This document shows, piece after piece, positions 32,654 through 41,930 of a stretch of 64,000 nucleotides of DNA. The stretch covers positions 1-64,000 of the forward strand of contig JAHWKW010000008.1 of the NCBI GenBank assembly GCA_019347675.1. Reading direction: 5' to 3'. Within the stretch, counting starts at the first letter, position 1, and each line of letters opens with the position of its first letter. Under the pieces are notes generated by a model. That model was not told the origin of the DNA. It worked only from the letters and a program-made list of their open reading frames with translations, and ran no database searches. This DNA is from Actinomycetota bacterium. GTDB taxonomy: Bacteria > Actinomycetota > Nitriliruptoria > Nitriliruptorales > JAHWKO01. The translations under genes and the position numbers were made by a program.

Positions 32654-34867
32654 TCAGGGCCGCAGCGCCGGCCAGCTCGAGATCTCGATCATCGCGACGC
32701 CGAAGGCCAACAGGCACAACGCGATCACCAGCGCCTCGCGGGGATGGTCACGGGCCCCGGTTGCCGGGAGCTGCCCGGGCGGCGGGGCGCCGGATGCGGT
32801 GATCGGGATCGTCACCGCGGTGCTGGCCGGCTGGTCGACGTCCGCGGTGGTGATCGTGGCGAGGTTGATGATGGCCGCGCCGGGCGCGGCTGAGGCGACC
32901 CGCAGCGACTGCTGCACGACCACGACCTGGCCGGGGGCGAGGTCGCCCAGGGCGAGCCCGTCCGCCAGGGGGTTGCGACCGTCGGCGACGTCGGCCACCG
33001 CCGACCCGTCGCGCGACGTGCTGGCCGGGACGTAGTCCAGACCTGCCGGCGTGGGGTCGGTCAGAGCCACCTGCCGGGCGGTGGCCGCCCCCAGGTTGGC
33101 GACGGTGATCGTGAACGTGACCGTGTCGCCGGGCGCGGCGGCGGCGACGCTCGCGGTCTTGGCCAGGGTCAGCTGCGGGGCGCCGCCGGCCACGACCGCG
33201 ATGGGGTGCGACACCGTCCCGGTCACCGGGACGACACCGGTCGCGGTCGCGGTGGCGACGTTGCGCAGCGTCCCCGCCGCGGCCGGGTCGAGGCGGACCC
33301 GCGCGGTGACGGTCCGCGCCGTCCCCGGCGTCAGATCCCCGAGCGGCAGCCCGGCGGCCAGCGCAGCGGCGCCGTCGCCGACCTCCACGCCGTCCAGCGT
33401 CACAGCCAGCGCGGTGGTCCCAGCCGGGAACGGGTCGGTCAGGACCACGTCGTGGGCGGTGGCCTGCCCAGCGCTGGTCACCACGATCGTGTAGGTCAGC
33501 TCCGCGCCGGGAGCGACCGGCTGTCCGCCCGGTGGCTCGGCCCGTTTCTCGACGGTCAGGCCGGGCAGGAGCTGGCGGACGGTGGTGGGGTCGCTGGCGC
33601 GGTCGTTGTCAGGATCGAGATCTCCGGGCGTCGCCACGGTCACCGTGTTGGTGACGCCCGGCACGGCCGCAGCTTCGGGGCGGACGGTGACGGTGATGGC
33701 ACTGCTGGCCCCGGCGGCCAGCGGGCCGGGCGTCGTGCAGGTGATGTCCTGGCCGGCGACGTCGCAGGTCCATCCGGCGCCGGCCGCAGCGACGGGGACG
33801 AGCCCTGACGGCAGCGGGTCGCTGACGGTGAGCGCGCCGAGGGTGGGACCGGACCCGGCGTTGCTCACCGTGATCGTGTAGTCGGCGGGGACCCCGACCG
33901 TGAAGTCACCGGTGTGGGTCTTGGCCACGGCCAGGTCCGGGGGCGCCACCGCGGTGACGGTGATCTGCTCGACCCCTGGCGTGGCGGTGTTGAAGTCGGC
34001 GTTGTAGTGGTAGCTGCCGCCGGAGATGTCCAGGATGGTCTGCATCATGGTCGCGGTCCCTGTGCCCACGATCTGCACGGTGTAGACGGTGGTGACCGTC
34101 CCTCCGACCCGCCCGCCCGCGTAGTTGGGCGGCCCGACGCACGACAGGTAGTCGGACGACGTCGGGTCGCTCTCCCAGCCGCACGCGTCGGCGTAGATCC
34201 GATCGTTGGTGGCCCCGGACGGGGCGCCGTAGGTGACGTCGACGTCGAGGATGCGGAAGATGGTGTTCGGGAAGTCGAGGAAGACCTCCAGCTGTGGGAA
34301 GCCCTGCGGGGAGGTCGCAGCGACCGTCTCGTACTGGTACGTCTGGCCGACCACGACCTCGGTCGGCCCGGTGACGGCCGTCGCGTCGTTGCGGTTCTGC
34401 GACAGGATCGGCTGCACGAACAGCTCACGGGGCCTGGGCGTGCTGACCGTCCCGAGCCCATTGCCGGTCGCCTCGATGTGGTAGCCACGGGCGGTTCCCC
34501 TGGCCGCCGGGTTGCGCGCCACGGCCACGTCGTAGTAGGCGTCGGCGCACTGGCCCGGGGCCAGGTCGCCGAGCGCGAGGGTCGGCGTGCCGCGCAGCGT
34601 GACCAGAGGGTTGTCCGAGTCCCACACGAAAGCGGTCGACACGCCGGTCGCCGCGGCGTCGCCGGTGTTGCACACCCGCGCCCCGACCAGGAACACGTTG
34701 GGGCCCTGCGACACGTCGTTGTGGTCCAAGCCGATCACGTTCCACGTCAGCGGCTCGATGCGCAGCGCCGGCGCCGCACTGGCGGCCGGAGCCGCCGCCA
34801 CCGCCGCGACCACCATGGCCAACAGCACCGCTGCGCGCAGTGCCCCACAACCGACCTCACGCCCCAC
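32654..34867 (-). CDS. Cell-wall-anchored DUF11-repeat surface protein
   Basis: About 737 residues from the GTG at 34867, chosen for its AGGGGG ribosome site. A signal peptide ends at AASAAPA. Residues about 30-290 form a unique beta-rich region with paired Cys. Three DUF11-type Ig-like repeats follow, each with the pattern LTxxKT/KR, TYTIVV/TFTITV and LTDPxPAG (quoted parts: DYTITVSNAGSG, LTYTIVVTSAGQ, VTFTITVANLGA). The C-terminus has LPATG at about residue 700, then a hydrophobic helix, a sortase signal; the tail after the helix has few positive charges, which is atypical. Confidence 0.85.
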   Translation of the reverse strand: MGREVGCGALRAAVLLAMVVAAVAAAPAASAAPALRIEPLTWNVIGLDHNDVSQGPNVFLVGARVCNTGDAAATGVSTAFVWDSDNPLVTLRGTPTLALGDLAPGQCADAYYDVAVARNPAARGTARGYHIEATGNGLGTVSTPRPRELFVQPILSQNRNDATAVTGPTEVVVGQTYQYETVAATSPQGFPQLEVFLDFPNTIFRILDVDVTYGAPSGATNDRIYADACGWESDPTSSDYLSCVGPPNYAGGRVGGTVTTVYTVQIVGTGTATMMQTILDISGGSYHYNADFNTATPGVEQITVTAVAPPDLAVAKTHTGDFTVGVPADYTITVSNAGSGPTLGALTVSDPLPSGLVPVAAAGAGWTCDVAGQDITCTTPGPLAAGASSAITVTVRPEAAAVPGVTNTVTVATPGDLDPDNDRASDPTTVRQLLPGLTVEKRAEPPGGQPVAPGAELTYTIVVTSAGQATAHDVVLTDPFPAGTTALAVTLDGVEVGDGAAALAAGLPLGDLTPGTARTVTARVRLDPAAAGTLRNVATATATGVVPVTGTVSHPIAVVAGGAPQLTLAKTASVAAAAPGDTVTFTITVANLGAATARQVALTDPTPAGLDYVPASTSRDGSAVADVADGRNPLADGLALGDLAPGQVVVVQQSLRVASAAPGAAIINLATITTADVDQPASTAVTIPITASGAPPPGQLPATGARDHPREALVIALCLLAFGVAMIEISSWPALRP

Positions 34868-34936
34868 GTCGTCCCCCTGCCCGCAGGCCACGGATCGTAA
34901 CCGGCGGATCGTCCGGCTGGGCGGCGGCATGACGTC

Positions 34937-35257
34937 TCAGCGGTCGTCGGGACGCCCGACCTCCACGACGACCTCGAAGCTCAACAGCTCCGAGCCGGTG
35001 GCGGCGGGTCCGTGGCGGGCACTCTGCGCGTGGCCCTTCCGGAAGGCGTCGCTGTCGACCCACGCCAGGAACGCGTCCTCGCTCTCCCACCGGGTGACGA
35101 CGAAGTAGCGGCCACCTTCGTCGGTGGGTCGCAGCAGGGAGAAGCCCTCGAACCCGGGGAGCTTGTCGACCTCCCCGGCCCGGGCCGCGAAGCGTTCTTC
35201 GAGCGTCTCCGCCATGTGCGGCGGGACGTCCAGGGCGTTGATCTTCACGACGCTCAC
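34937..35257 (-). CDS. Antibiotic biosynthesis monooxygenase (HmoA-like ABM domain)
   Basis: 106 residues from the GTG at 35257 with GAGGAG 6 bases upstream. A single dimeric ferredoxin-like ABM domain: VVKINALDVPPHMAETLEER, then KLPGFEGFSLLRP, YFVVTRWESEDAFLAW and FRKGHAQSARHG. This ordering matches HmoA/HmoB/MhuD-type small heme-degrading monooxygenases, in which the His after 'FRKGH' region may lie near heme. Heme degradation or quinol oxidation cannot be decided. Confidence 0.78.
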   Translation of the reverse strand: MSVVKINALDVPPHMAETLEERFAARAGEVDKLPGFEGFSLLRPTDEGGRYFVVTRWESEDAFLAWVDSDAFRKGHAQSARHGPAATGSELLSFEVVVEVGRPDDR

Positions 35258-35341
35258 GGCGGCTCCTCGCTTCCAGGATCGCCCATCGTAGGCCGCAGCG
35301 GCGCGTCGGCGTCGTGTGGTGGGCGGCGATAGGTTGCTGCC

Positions 35342-35755
35342 GTGCCTGCAGCGCGGTCCCGCCCCGATCCCGACGCCCACCGCCAGCCGTGGTCGGAGCT
35401 GGACTTCGCGACACGCCGTCGCATCGTCCGGGCGGTGAACCGCGGACGGGCGCTGGACGACCCGCACGAGGCAGCGCTGGCGGTCGGCGTCGCACGCAAC
35501 CAGCAGCGCTTCTGGCGGTGGGCGTGGCTGATCGGCCCGGTCGCCGCGATGCTGCTGCAGCTACGCAGCGGGTGGGTCGCGATGGCATGGAACGCTGCGG
35601 TCGCCGGCGTGCTGTTCGCGGTGATGGCGTGGCTGTTCCACCGACGGGCTCGACGCGCCGAGGCCGCCAACCGAGCCGTGACCGACCGGACTCGAAGAGC
35701 CCGCCGGCACCTGCCGCGTCGCAAGCACCGCCGCCGGTCGAAGCGACGCCGGTGA
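35342..35755 (+). CDS. Hypothetical two-helix membrane protein
   Basis: 137 residues, GTG start. A polar N-terminus (residues 1-55) with an Asp-His-containing helix, two transmembrane helices (WAWLIGPVAAMLLQL and AWNAAVAGVLFAVMAWLF), and a very basic C-terminal tail of Arg, Lys and His. The tail could bind nucleic acid or phospholipid heads. No family recognised. It precedes the GH15 gene on the same strand by 19 bases. Confidence 0.6.
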   Translation: MPAARSRPDPDAHRQPWSELDFATRRRIVRAVNRGRALDDPHEAALAVGVARNQQRFWRWAWLIGPVAAMLLQLRSGWVAMAWNAAVAGVLFAVMAWLFHRRARRAEAANRAVTDRTRRARRHLPRRKHRRRSKRRR

Positions 35756-35774
35756 CCGGGGCTGGGACGCGCCG

Positions 35775-37670
35775 ATGAGCCGCCCGCTGGAGGACTACGC
35801 GCTGATCGGCGACACCGAGACGACCGCGTTGGTGTGCCGCGACGGCTCGATCGACTGGCTGTGCCTGCCGCGCTTCGACGCGCCGGCTTCGTTCGCCGCG
35901 CTCCTTGGTGATCACCGGCACGGGCGGTGGCTGCTGGCGCCAGCCAGCAACGCCCGTGCCGTCCGGCGCCGCTACCGGCCGGGCACGCTGATCCTCGAGA
36001 CCGAGTTCGACGTCGACGGCGGGACTGCGCGGGTGGTGGACCTCATGCCGCCTCGGTGGGCCCCGAGCACCCATGCGGGCAACCCCGACGTCGTCCGTGT
36101 GGTGCAGGGCGTGCGCGGCCGGGTCGAGATGCGGATGCAGCTGGTGATCCGCTTCGACTACGGCGCCATCGTGCCGTGGATCGTGCCGTTCGATGGGGGG
36201 ATGCGAGCGATCGGAGGACCCGACGCCTTGACGTTGCACACCCCGGTGGAGCTCGAGCACGACGGCGGGTCGACGCTGGCGCGTTTCTCCGTGGCGGCGG
36301 GCGACGTCGCCCCGTTCGTTCTCACCTGGCACCCCTCGCACCGCCCCAGCCCCGAACCGGTCGACGCCCACGAAACCCTGGATACGACCACCCACTGGTG
36401 GCAGCAGTGGGGACAGAGCAGCCGCTACACCGCCGAGTGGGCGGACGCGGTGCACCGTTCGCTGATCACGCTGAAGGCGTTGACGTACGCCCCCACCGGA
36501 GGGATCGTCGCCGCCGCGACCACCTCGATCCCCGAACAGATCGGCGGCGTGCGCAACTGGGACTACCGCTACGTCTGGGTCCGCGACGCCACGCTCACGC
36601 TCTACGCCCTGCTGCTCGGTGGCTTCCGGGAGGAGGCGGTGGCGTGGCGCGACTGGCTGCTGCGCGCGGTGGCCGGCGATACCAGCAACCTCAACATCCT
36701 CTACGGCATCGCGGGGGAACGCCGCCTGCCCGAGCTGACGCTCGACTGGCTGCCCGGCTACGAACGCTCGTTCCCGGTCCGCCAGGGCAACGCAGCCTCG
36801 CGGCAGATCCAGCTCGACGTGTACGGCCAACTGATGGACTCGATGGAGTTCGCCCGCCGTGCCGGGATCGAACCGGCCAGGGCGGCCTGGGACCTGCAGA
36901 AGGCCCTGATGGACGCGTTGGAGGGGCTGTGGGACCAACCGGACCACGGATTGTGGGAGACCCGCGGAGCGATGCAGCACTTCACGCACTCCAAGGTGCT
37001 GGCGTGGGTGGCCTTCGACCGTGCGGCCAGGGCGGTGGAGCAGTTCGGCCTGGACGGCCCCGCGGACCGGTGGCGGGCCCTGGCCGGCACCGTCCACGAC
37101 GAGGTCTGCCAGCGGGCGTTCGACGCGGACCGTCACTGCTTCACGCGCAGCTACGAGTCGGAGGCACTCGACGCCAGCCTGCTGATGATCAACCAGGTCG
37201 GGTTCATCCACGCGCGCGATCAGCGCTTCCGCGGGACGGTGGAGGCGATCGAGCGCGAGCTCAGCGACGGCTGCTTCGTCTACCGCTACGACACCACCAC
37301 GGCCGGCGATGGCCTGCCCGCGGGGGAGGGAGCCTTCCTGCTGTGCTCGTTCTGGATGGTCGATGCCCTGGCCGCGATCGGCCGGGGCCGCGATGCCCGG
37401 GAGCGTTTCGAGCAGCTGCTGCAGGTCCGAAACGACGTGGGACTGCTGGCCGAGATGTACGACCCGGTCCGACGGCGGCAGGTGGGCAACTTCCCGCAAG
37501 CCTTCTCGCACGTCGGGCTGGTCAACAGCGCCTGCAACCTCGCGACCACGGAGGGCCCGGCGCACGACGCGCCACCGCGGGATGACGGCCGTGGACGCGC
37601 CGGGTCCCGACCGGACGGGCGCGGCGCGACCGCGACGACCCTCGCCGACCAACGCGGAGACGGCGGATGA
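35775..37670 (+). CDS. Glycoside hydrolase family 15 protein (glucoamylase/trehalase-like)
   Basis: 631 residues. An N-terminal beta-sandwich opens with PLEDYALIGDTETTALVCRD and SIDWLCLPRFDAPASFAALLG. The (alpha/alpha)6 barrel follows: NWDYRYVWVRDATLTLYAL, a general acid Glu in DHGLWETRG, and the second catalytic Glu in GEGAFLLCSFWMVDAL. Known relatives hydrolyse alpha-1,4-glucans, or trehalose in mycobacteria (trehalase). The C-terminal 25 residues are disordered and end in a 4-base overlap with the malic enzyme gene. No signal peptide, so cytosolic. Confidence 0.88.
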   Translation: MSRPLEDYALIGDTETTALVCRDGSIDWLCLPRFDAPASFAALLGDHRHGRWLLAPASNARAVRRRYRPGTLILETEFDVDGGTARVVDLMPPRWAPSTHAGNPDVVRVVQGVRGRVEMRMQLVIRFDYGAIVPWIVPFDGGMRAIGGPDALTLHTPVELEHDGGSTLARFSVAAGDVAPFVLTWHPSHRPSPEPVDAHETLDTTTHWWQQWGQSSRYTAEWADAVHRSLITLKALTYAPTGGIVAAATTSIPEQIGGVRNWDYRYVWVRDATLTLYALLLGGFREEAVAWRDWLLRAVAGDTSNLNILYGIAGERRLPELTLDWLPGYERSFPVRQGNAASRQIQLDVYGQLMDSMEFARRAGIEPARAAWDLQKALMDALEGLWDQPDHGLWETRGAMQHFTHSKVLAWVAFDRAARAVEQFGLDGPADRWRALAGTVHDEVCQRAFDADRHCFTRSYESEALDASLLMINQVGFIHARDQRFRGTVEAIERELSDGCFVYRYDTTTAGDGLPAGEGAFLLCSFWMVDALAAIGRGRDARERFEQLLQVRNDVGLLAEMYDPVRRRQVGNFPQAFSHVGLVNSACNLATTEGPAHDAPPRDDGRGRAGSRPDGRGATATTLADQRGDGG

Positions 37671-39157
37671 CCACGTACCACGTGACGATGCGCGTGGCCC
37701 TCGAGAACGTCCCGGGGATGCTGGGCCGAGTCACCGGGACGATCGAGGACCACGGCGGGGACATCGCCTCGATCGATCCCGTCCGCGCCCACCGCCACAT
37801 GGTCGTCCGGGACCTGACGGTGGAGGTCCGCGACGAGGCCCACGGGGAGGAGATCGCGGTCGCGCTGGACAGCATCGAGGGCATCGAGGTGCTGGCGCTC
37901 ACCGACGAGGTGGTCCGCGCCCACCTCGGCGGGAAGATCACCGTGGAGAACCGGCGTGCGGTCCGCGACCGCGAGGACCTGTCGCTGGTGTACACGCCGG
38001 GGGTGGGGCGGATCTGCCAGATGATCGCCGAGGACCCCACCGAGGCGTACCGCCTGACGATCAGATCCAACAGCGTCGCGGTGGTGACCGACGGCACCGC
38101 CGTCCTCGGCCTGGGACACATCGGCACGTTGGCCGCCCTCCCGGTGATGGAGGGCAAAGTGATGCTGTTCAAGGAGTTCGGGGGCGTCGACGCGTACCCG
38201 ATCCTGGTGGACGAGACCGACCCGGACACGTTCGTGGAGACGGTCGCCCGGATCGCCGACGGGTTCGGTGGCATCAACCTCGAGGACATCTCCGCCCCGC
38301 GGTGCTTCGAGATCGAAGGGAAGCTCCGCCAGCAGTTGGACATCCCCGTCTTCCACGACGACCAGCACGGCACGGCGGTCGTCGTCCTCGCCGCACTGGT
38401 CAACGCCGCCAAGGTGGTCGGCAAGCAACTCGCGCAGCTGCAGGTCGTGCTTCAAGGTGCCGGGGCGGCCGGCGTCGCGGTGGCCAACCTGTTGATGGCC
38501 GCCGGTGTGCAGGACCTGGTGGCGGTCGACCGCCAGGGGATCCTCACGATGCGACGGAAGGGCAACGACCCGATCAAGCGACGTCTGGCCAAGCAGACCA
38601 ACCCCCGCGAGGTGGAAGGCGACCTCGCCGACGCGATCGGTGGGGCGGACGTGTTCATCGGCGTGTCGGGGCCGCAGAGTTTCCCGGTCGGGCTGGTCAA
38701 GACCATGGCCGACGACCCGATCATCTTCGCGCTGGCCAATCCGACCCCGGAGATCATGCCCGAGGAGGTCAGTCCCTACGCCCGTATCGTCGCGACCGGC
38801 CGCTCGGACTACCCCAACCAGATCAACAACGTGCTGGCGTTCCCCGGGATCTTCCGCGGGTTGTTGGACGCCGCAGCGGTTGCGGTGTCCGACGAGATGA
38901 AGATCGCCGCCGCCCGGGCCATCGCGACGATCGTCGGTGATGAGGTCTCGGAGGACTACATCATCCCCTCACCGTTCGACCGGTCGGTCGCCCCGGCCGT
39001 GGCCGAAGCCGTGGCTCGCACCGCTCGCGAACAGGGCCTGGTCCGCCCGGGCTCGTTCGGATCGCTGCAGGAGGAGTTGGATGCCCGCGCGCATGAGGCC
39101 GCCAAGCGGGCGATCGCACGGGCCTACGACCGGCTCGGTCAGCAGCCTGACGGGTGA
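37667..39157 (+). CDS. NAD-dependent malic enzyme with N-terminal ACT domain
   Basis: 496 residues. Residues 1-80 form an ACT regulatory domain (VPGMLGRVTGTIEDHGGDIA). The malic enzyme catalytic part has SLVYTPGVGRIC, GLGHIGTLAALPVMEGK, the metal ligands in NLEDISAPRCFEIE and FHDDQHGTAVVVLA, and the NAD loop LQGAGAAGVAVANLL. It oxidatively decarboxylates malate to pyruvate. The ACT domain suggests amino-acid or other small-molecule control. Start overlaps the GH15 stop (ATGA). Confidence 0.93.
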   Translation: MTTYHVTMRVALENVPGMLGRVTGTIEDHGGDIASIDPVRAHRHMVVRDLTVEVRDEAHGEEIAVALDSIEGIEVLALTDEVVRAHLGGKITVENRRAVRDREDLSLVYTPGVGRICQMIAEDPTEAYRLTIRSNSVAVVTDGTAVLGLGHIGTLAALPVMEGKVMLFKEFGGVDAYPILVDETDPDTFVETVARIADGFGGINLEDISAPRCFEIEGKLRQQLDIPVFHDDQHGTAVVVLAALVNAAKVVGKQLAQLQVVLQGAGAAGVAVANLLMAAGVQDLVAVDRQGILTMRRKGNDPIKRRLAKQTNPREVEGDLADAIGGADVFIGVSGPQSFPVGLVKTMADDPIIFALANPTPEIMPEEVSPYARIVATGRSDYPNQINNVLAFPGIFRGLLDAAAVAVSDEMKIAAARAIATIVGDEVSEDYIIPSPFDRSVAPAVAEAVARTAREQGLVRPGSFGSLQEELDARAHEAAKRAIARAYDRLGQQPDG

Positions 39158-39223
39158 TGCAGGGGGGCACCTGCACACTCGCCTACGCTGGGGGCGGGTT
39201 GGATCTGTTGTGGGGAGGACACA

Positions 39224-39382
39224 GTGAGCCTGCTACTCACCATCCTGCTGGTGCTGCTCGTCCTGGGACTGATCGGGTCGCTGCCGCGGTGGGGCTACAG
39301 CCGCGGCTGGGGGTACGGGCCCAGCGGCGGCGTCGTGGCGCTGATCGTGATCGTCGTTGTGATCCTGCTCCTGGCAGGGTAG
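39224..39382 (+). CDS. Small DUF3309-like membrane protein
   Basis: 52 residues, GTG at 39224 with GGAGG 6 bases upstream. Two hydrophobic segments (LLTILLVLLVLGLIG and VVALIVIVVVILLLAG) joined by a loop rich in Trp, Tyr and Gly (PRWGYSRGWGYGPSGG). This matches DUF3309-type minimal membrane proteins, function unknown, often stress-linked. No neighbours share its transcription unit clearly. Confidence 0.75.
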   Translation: MSLLLTILLVLLVLGLIGSLPRWGYSRGWGYGPSGGVVALIVIVVVILLLAG

Positions 39383-39421
39383 GGACCGCGGCGAACCCGG
39401 CCGGAGCACCGCACGTGATGC

Positions 39422-41089
39422 TCACCGTGCGCGGTCGGTGCGCTGGTCAACGTCCGACTCGGCCGTCAGGTCGGCCGCCAGGTGGCTGGCTGCGGCCCGG
39501 TCGACCTTGCCATGCGGACCGCGCGGGAGGGCATCGATGACGTACGCCGCCCGTGGACGCCGGTAGCCGGCCACCTCGGTCGCGGCCCAGTCCAGGAACG
39601 CTCGCGCGTCGAAGCTGTCGCTGCCCGGGACGACCAGGGCGACGGGACGGTCGCCGCGACGTTGATCGGGAAGGCCCACCACCGCGACGTCGGCGACGTC
39701 AGGATGGCGACGCAACTGCGACTCCACCTCGGCGGGGAACACCGAGAAACCGCTGACCTTCAAGCGGTCCCGCGTCCTGCCGACGAACGTTAGAACGCCT
39801 CCCGGCCAGACACGGCCGAGGTCGCCGGTGGACAGCCATCCGTGGCTGTCGCAAGCTCCGGGATCGTCCGCGTACGACGCCAGGACGCCGGGGCCGCGGA
39901 ACTGCAACTGGCCGACCCGACCCCAGGCAACGGGCGCACCGTCGTCGTCGACCGCACGGACCTCCACGCCGGGCAGGGTGACGCTCAGCGGAGGAGCCGG
40001 AAGTGGCCGGATCAGTGACGGCGGGAACAGGCGGACGGCGGCCGGGCCCGACATCTCGACCATGCCGTACACGTCCGCGAAGGCGGCCGTGCCCAGACGC
40101 CAACCGCCGACCTCCGCGGCGGCGCCGTACTGCTGGAAACGCCGGGCGCGTGACGCCGGCATGATGTCGGCTGCGCTGGCCCACAGCTGGACGCTCGCCA
40201 GGTCGCGGTTGTTCGCACCGGCCGATTCGAGGTCGGCGTACATGGTCGGAACACCCACGAACACGTTCGGGCGGCGTTCCTCGATCACGTCGAGGACCTC
40301 GGCGGCGTCGAAGCGGGCACGGTGCAGCAGTGGCACACCTGCGCACAGGGCGCTCAACGCCACCGAGAACCCCATCACGTGGGTGAGGGGCAACGCCGCG
40401 AGCGCCAGGTCGCGGCGCGCTCGCGGTCCGACCCGCCACCCGACCGGGGCCATGGCCAGCCGACCGACCCCGCCCAGCAGCCCGTGACTCGTGAGCCGGG
40501 CCGCCTTGGGGGTGCCGGTCGTTCCGGACGTCGCCAGGATCAGCGCTGTGGCGTCGGGGTCCCGGTCGGTCGGTCCCATCCGCTGGTCTGGATGTGCGGC
40601 CAGCCACGCCGCCACGTCGACCGCGTCGCCGCCGTCGGTCGTCAGGCGCCAGGCGAGGTCACGTGGAGCGGCGACGCCGCCGATGTCGCGGGCGATGTCC
40701 GGATCCGCAACCGCTGCCACGGCCCCGGCCGCAGCGGCGATCGCAGAGATCTCCGCCGGCGCGAGGCGCGAGTTGACCGGTGCGGCGACCGCACCGACCC
40801 GGGCGAGCGCCATGGCGTGGAAGACGATGTCGATCCGGTTGCGGCACACCACCAGGACCACGTCACCGGCCGAGGTCCCCATGGCCCGGTGCGCCGCCGC
40901 CAGCCGAGCCACCGCCTCCTCGACGTCGCGGTAGGTCCGCCGCGAGTCTTTGGCCACCCCCGGGGTCGGTGCTCCGTCCTCGAGCGCCAGCCGCTCGCCG
41001 TAGCGGCGGGCCAGGACGTCGGTGAGGTCGCCCAGGGGTATGCCGTACCCGCGCAGCAGCTGCGCGACGTCGACCAGGTGACCCAGCAC
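39422..41089 (-). CDS. AMP-binding acyl-CoA synthetase/ligase
   Basis: 555 residues, GTG start. Adenylate-forming motifs: A3 loop ILATSGTTGTPKAARLT, A5-like DVYGMVEMSGP, A7 WLSTGDLGRVW, A8 hinge DRLKVSGFSVFPAEVE, and the A10 Lys in LPRGPHGKVDR. All are intact, so it should activate a carboxylic acid to acyl-AMP then acyl-CoA. Substrate unclear; family resemblance is to medium- or long-chain acyl-CoA ligases. Downstream of the FHA-LuxR gene on the same strand but after a 110-base gap. Confidence 0.88.
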   Translation of the reverse strand: MLGHLVDVAQLLRGYGIPLGDLTDVLARRYGERLALEDGAPTPGVAKDSRRTYRDVEEAVARLAAAHRAMGTSAGDVVLVVCRNRIDIVFHAMALARVGAVAAPVNSRLAPAEISAIAAAAGAVAAVADPDIARDIGGVAAPRDLAWRLTTDGGDAVDVAAWLAAHPDQRMGPTDRDPDATALILATSGTTGTPKAARLTSHGLLGGVGRLAMAPVGWRVGPRARRDLALAALPLTHVMGFSVALSALCAGVPLLHRARFDAAEVLDVIEERRPNVFVGVPTMYADLESAGANNRDLASVQLWASAADIMPASRARRFQQYGAAAEVGGWRLGTAAFADVYGMVEMSGPAAVRLFPPSLIRPLPAPPLSVTLPGVEVRAVDDDGAPVAWGRVGQLQFRGPGVLASYADDPGACDSHGWLSTGDLGRVWPGGVLTFVGRTRDRLKVSGFSVFPAEVESQLRRHPDVADVAVVGLPDQRRGDRPVALVVPGSDSFDARAFLDWAATEVAGYRRPRAAYVIDALPRGPHGKVDRAAASHLAADLTAESDVDQRTDRAR

Positions 41090-41185
41090 GGACCCTCCTC
41101 CGCAGTGGAGGCTACGTCACTGGTCGCCGTCGGGGCGCAGCGCGTGGGCGGCTTCGAGGCGCCGGTCAGCCGCCGCGGGGGCCGG

Positions 41186-41215
41186 CTACAGAAGACCTTG
41201 CTACAGAAGACCTTG
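41186..41215. repeat. 15-bp tandem duplication spanning a stop codon
   Basis: The unit CTACAGAAGACCTTG occurs twice head to tail (41186-41200, 41201-41215). On the minus strand each unit ends in TAG, so the FHA-LuxR gene stops in the first copy read and the second copy repeats its last four codons plus the stop. Confidence 0.95.
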
Positions 41216-41782
41216 CTTGGCGGCTTGGGCGACCGCGCCCGCCCGGTTGCGGGCCCCGAGCTTGTCGTACAGCTCCTGGGCGTAGGCCTTGATGGTCCGC
41301 TCGGTGACGCCGAGCTGAGCGCCGATCTGGCTGTTGGTCATGCCCTGTGCCATCAGCTCGAGCACCTGCTGCTGGCGTGGCGACAGCTTGGGCCCCATCG
41401 GTGTCTCGGGGAGCTCTATCACCATCGTGAGCTCGTCGTCGGATGCCATGGTTCCGGGATCCTCGAAGACGAAGGCGACCGGCCCGAACGCCACCACGTC
41501 ACCGTGGTGCAGGACGCTGGGACCGGTGAGCTCCTCACCGTTGACCGTCGTGCCCGCGCTGCTACCCAGGTCGGTCAGGACGTAGGCGCCCGCCTCTTTG
41601 CGGATCGAGGCGTGGACCCGCGACACCCGCGGGTCGGCGATGACGTAGGTGTTGTCCTCGCGCCGGCCGATCGTGCCGTCGCCCTCGTGCAGCCGCAGAA
41701 CCGTGCCGGCCAGCTCGCCAGAGCGAGCCGTCAGCGTCGGCGCGGGGACGACCTTGCGTGCCTTCTGCGGGATGACGTCCAT
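41201..41782 (-). CDS. FHA-domain LuxR-type transcriptional regulator
   Basis: About 193 residues. The FHA domain (residues about 15-100) has GTIGRREDNTYVI, the phosphothreonine-binding SRVHASIRKE and TDLGSSAGTTVNGEEL. The C-terminal LuxR HTH is LSPRQQQVLELMAQGMTNSQ then GVTERTIKAYAQELYDKLGA. It probably reads phosphothreonine from a Ser/Thr kinase and binds DNA. I choose the ATG at 41782 for its upstream GGG; an ATG at 41791 is possible. The 3' end is marked by the tandem duplication. Confidence 0.87.
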   Translation of the reverse strand: MDVIPQKARKVVPAPTLTARSGELAGTVLRLHEGDGTIGRREDNTYVIADPRVSRVHASIRKEAGAYVLTDLGSSAGTTVNGEELTGPSVLHHGDVVAFGPVAFVFEDPGTMASDDELTMVIELPETPMGPKLSPRQQQVLELMAQGMTNSQIGAQLGVTERTIKAYAQELYDKLGARNRAGAVAQAAKQGLL

Positions 41783-41930
41783 GTGTCCCATCCTCGCTCG
41801 ACCTCGGCTCGCACCCGGTGAGCCGGAGGGAGCACTATGGGGGTCGGCGCATCCGGCCGCCGTCGCCGGCATGGTCGTTCGGACACCGACGTGCTGAGGT
41901 GTGAGGAGCGGCCGATGGGCGCCTTAAGCC

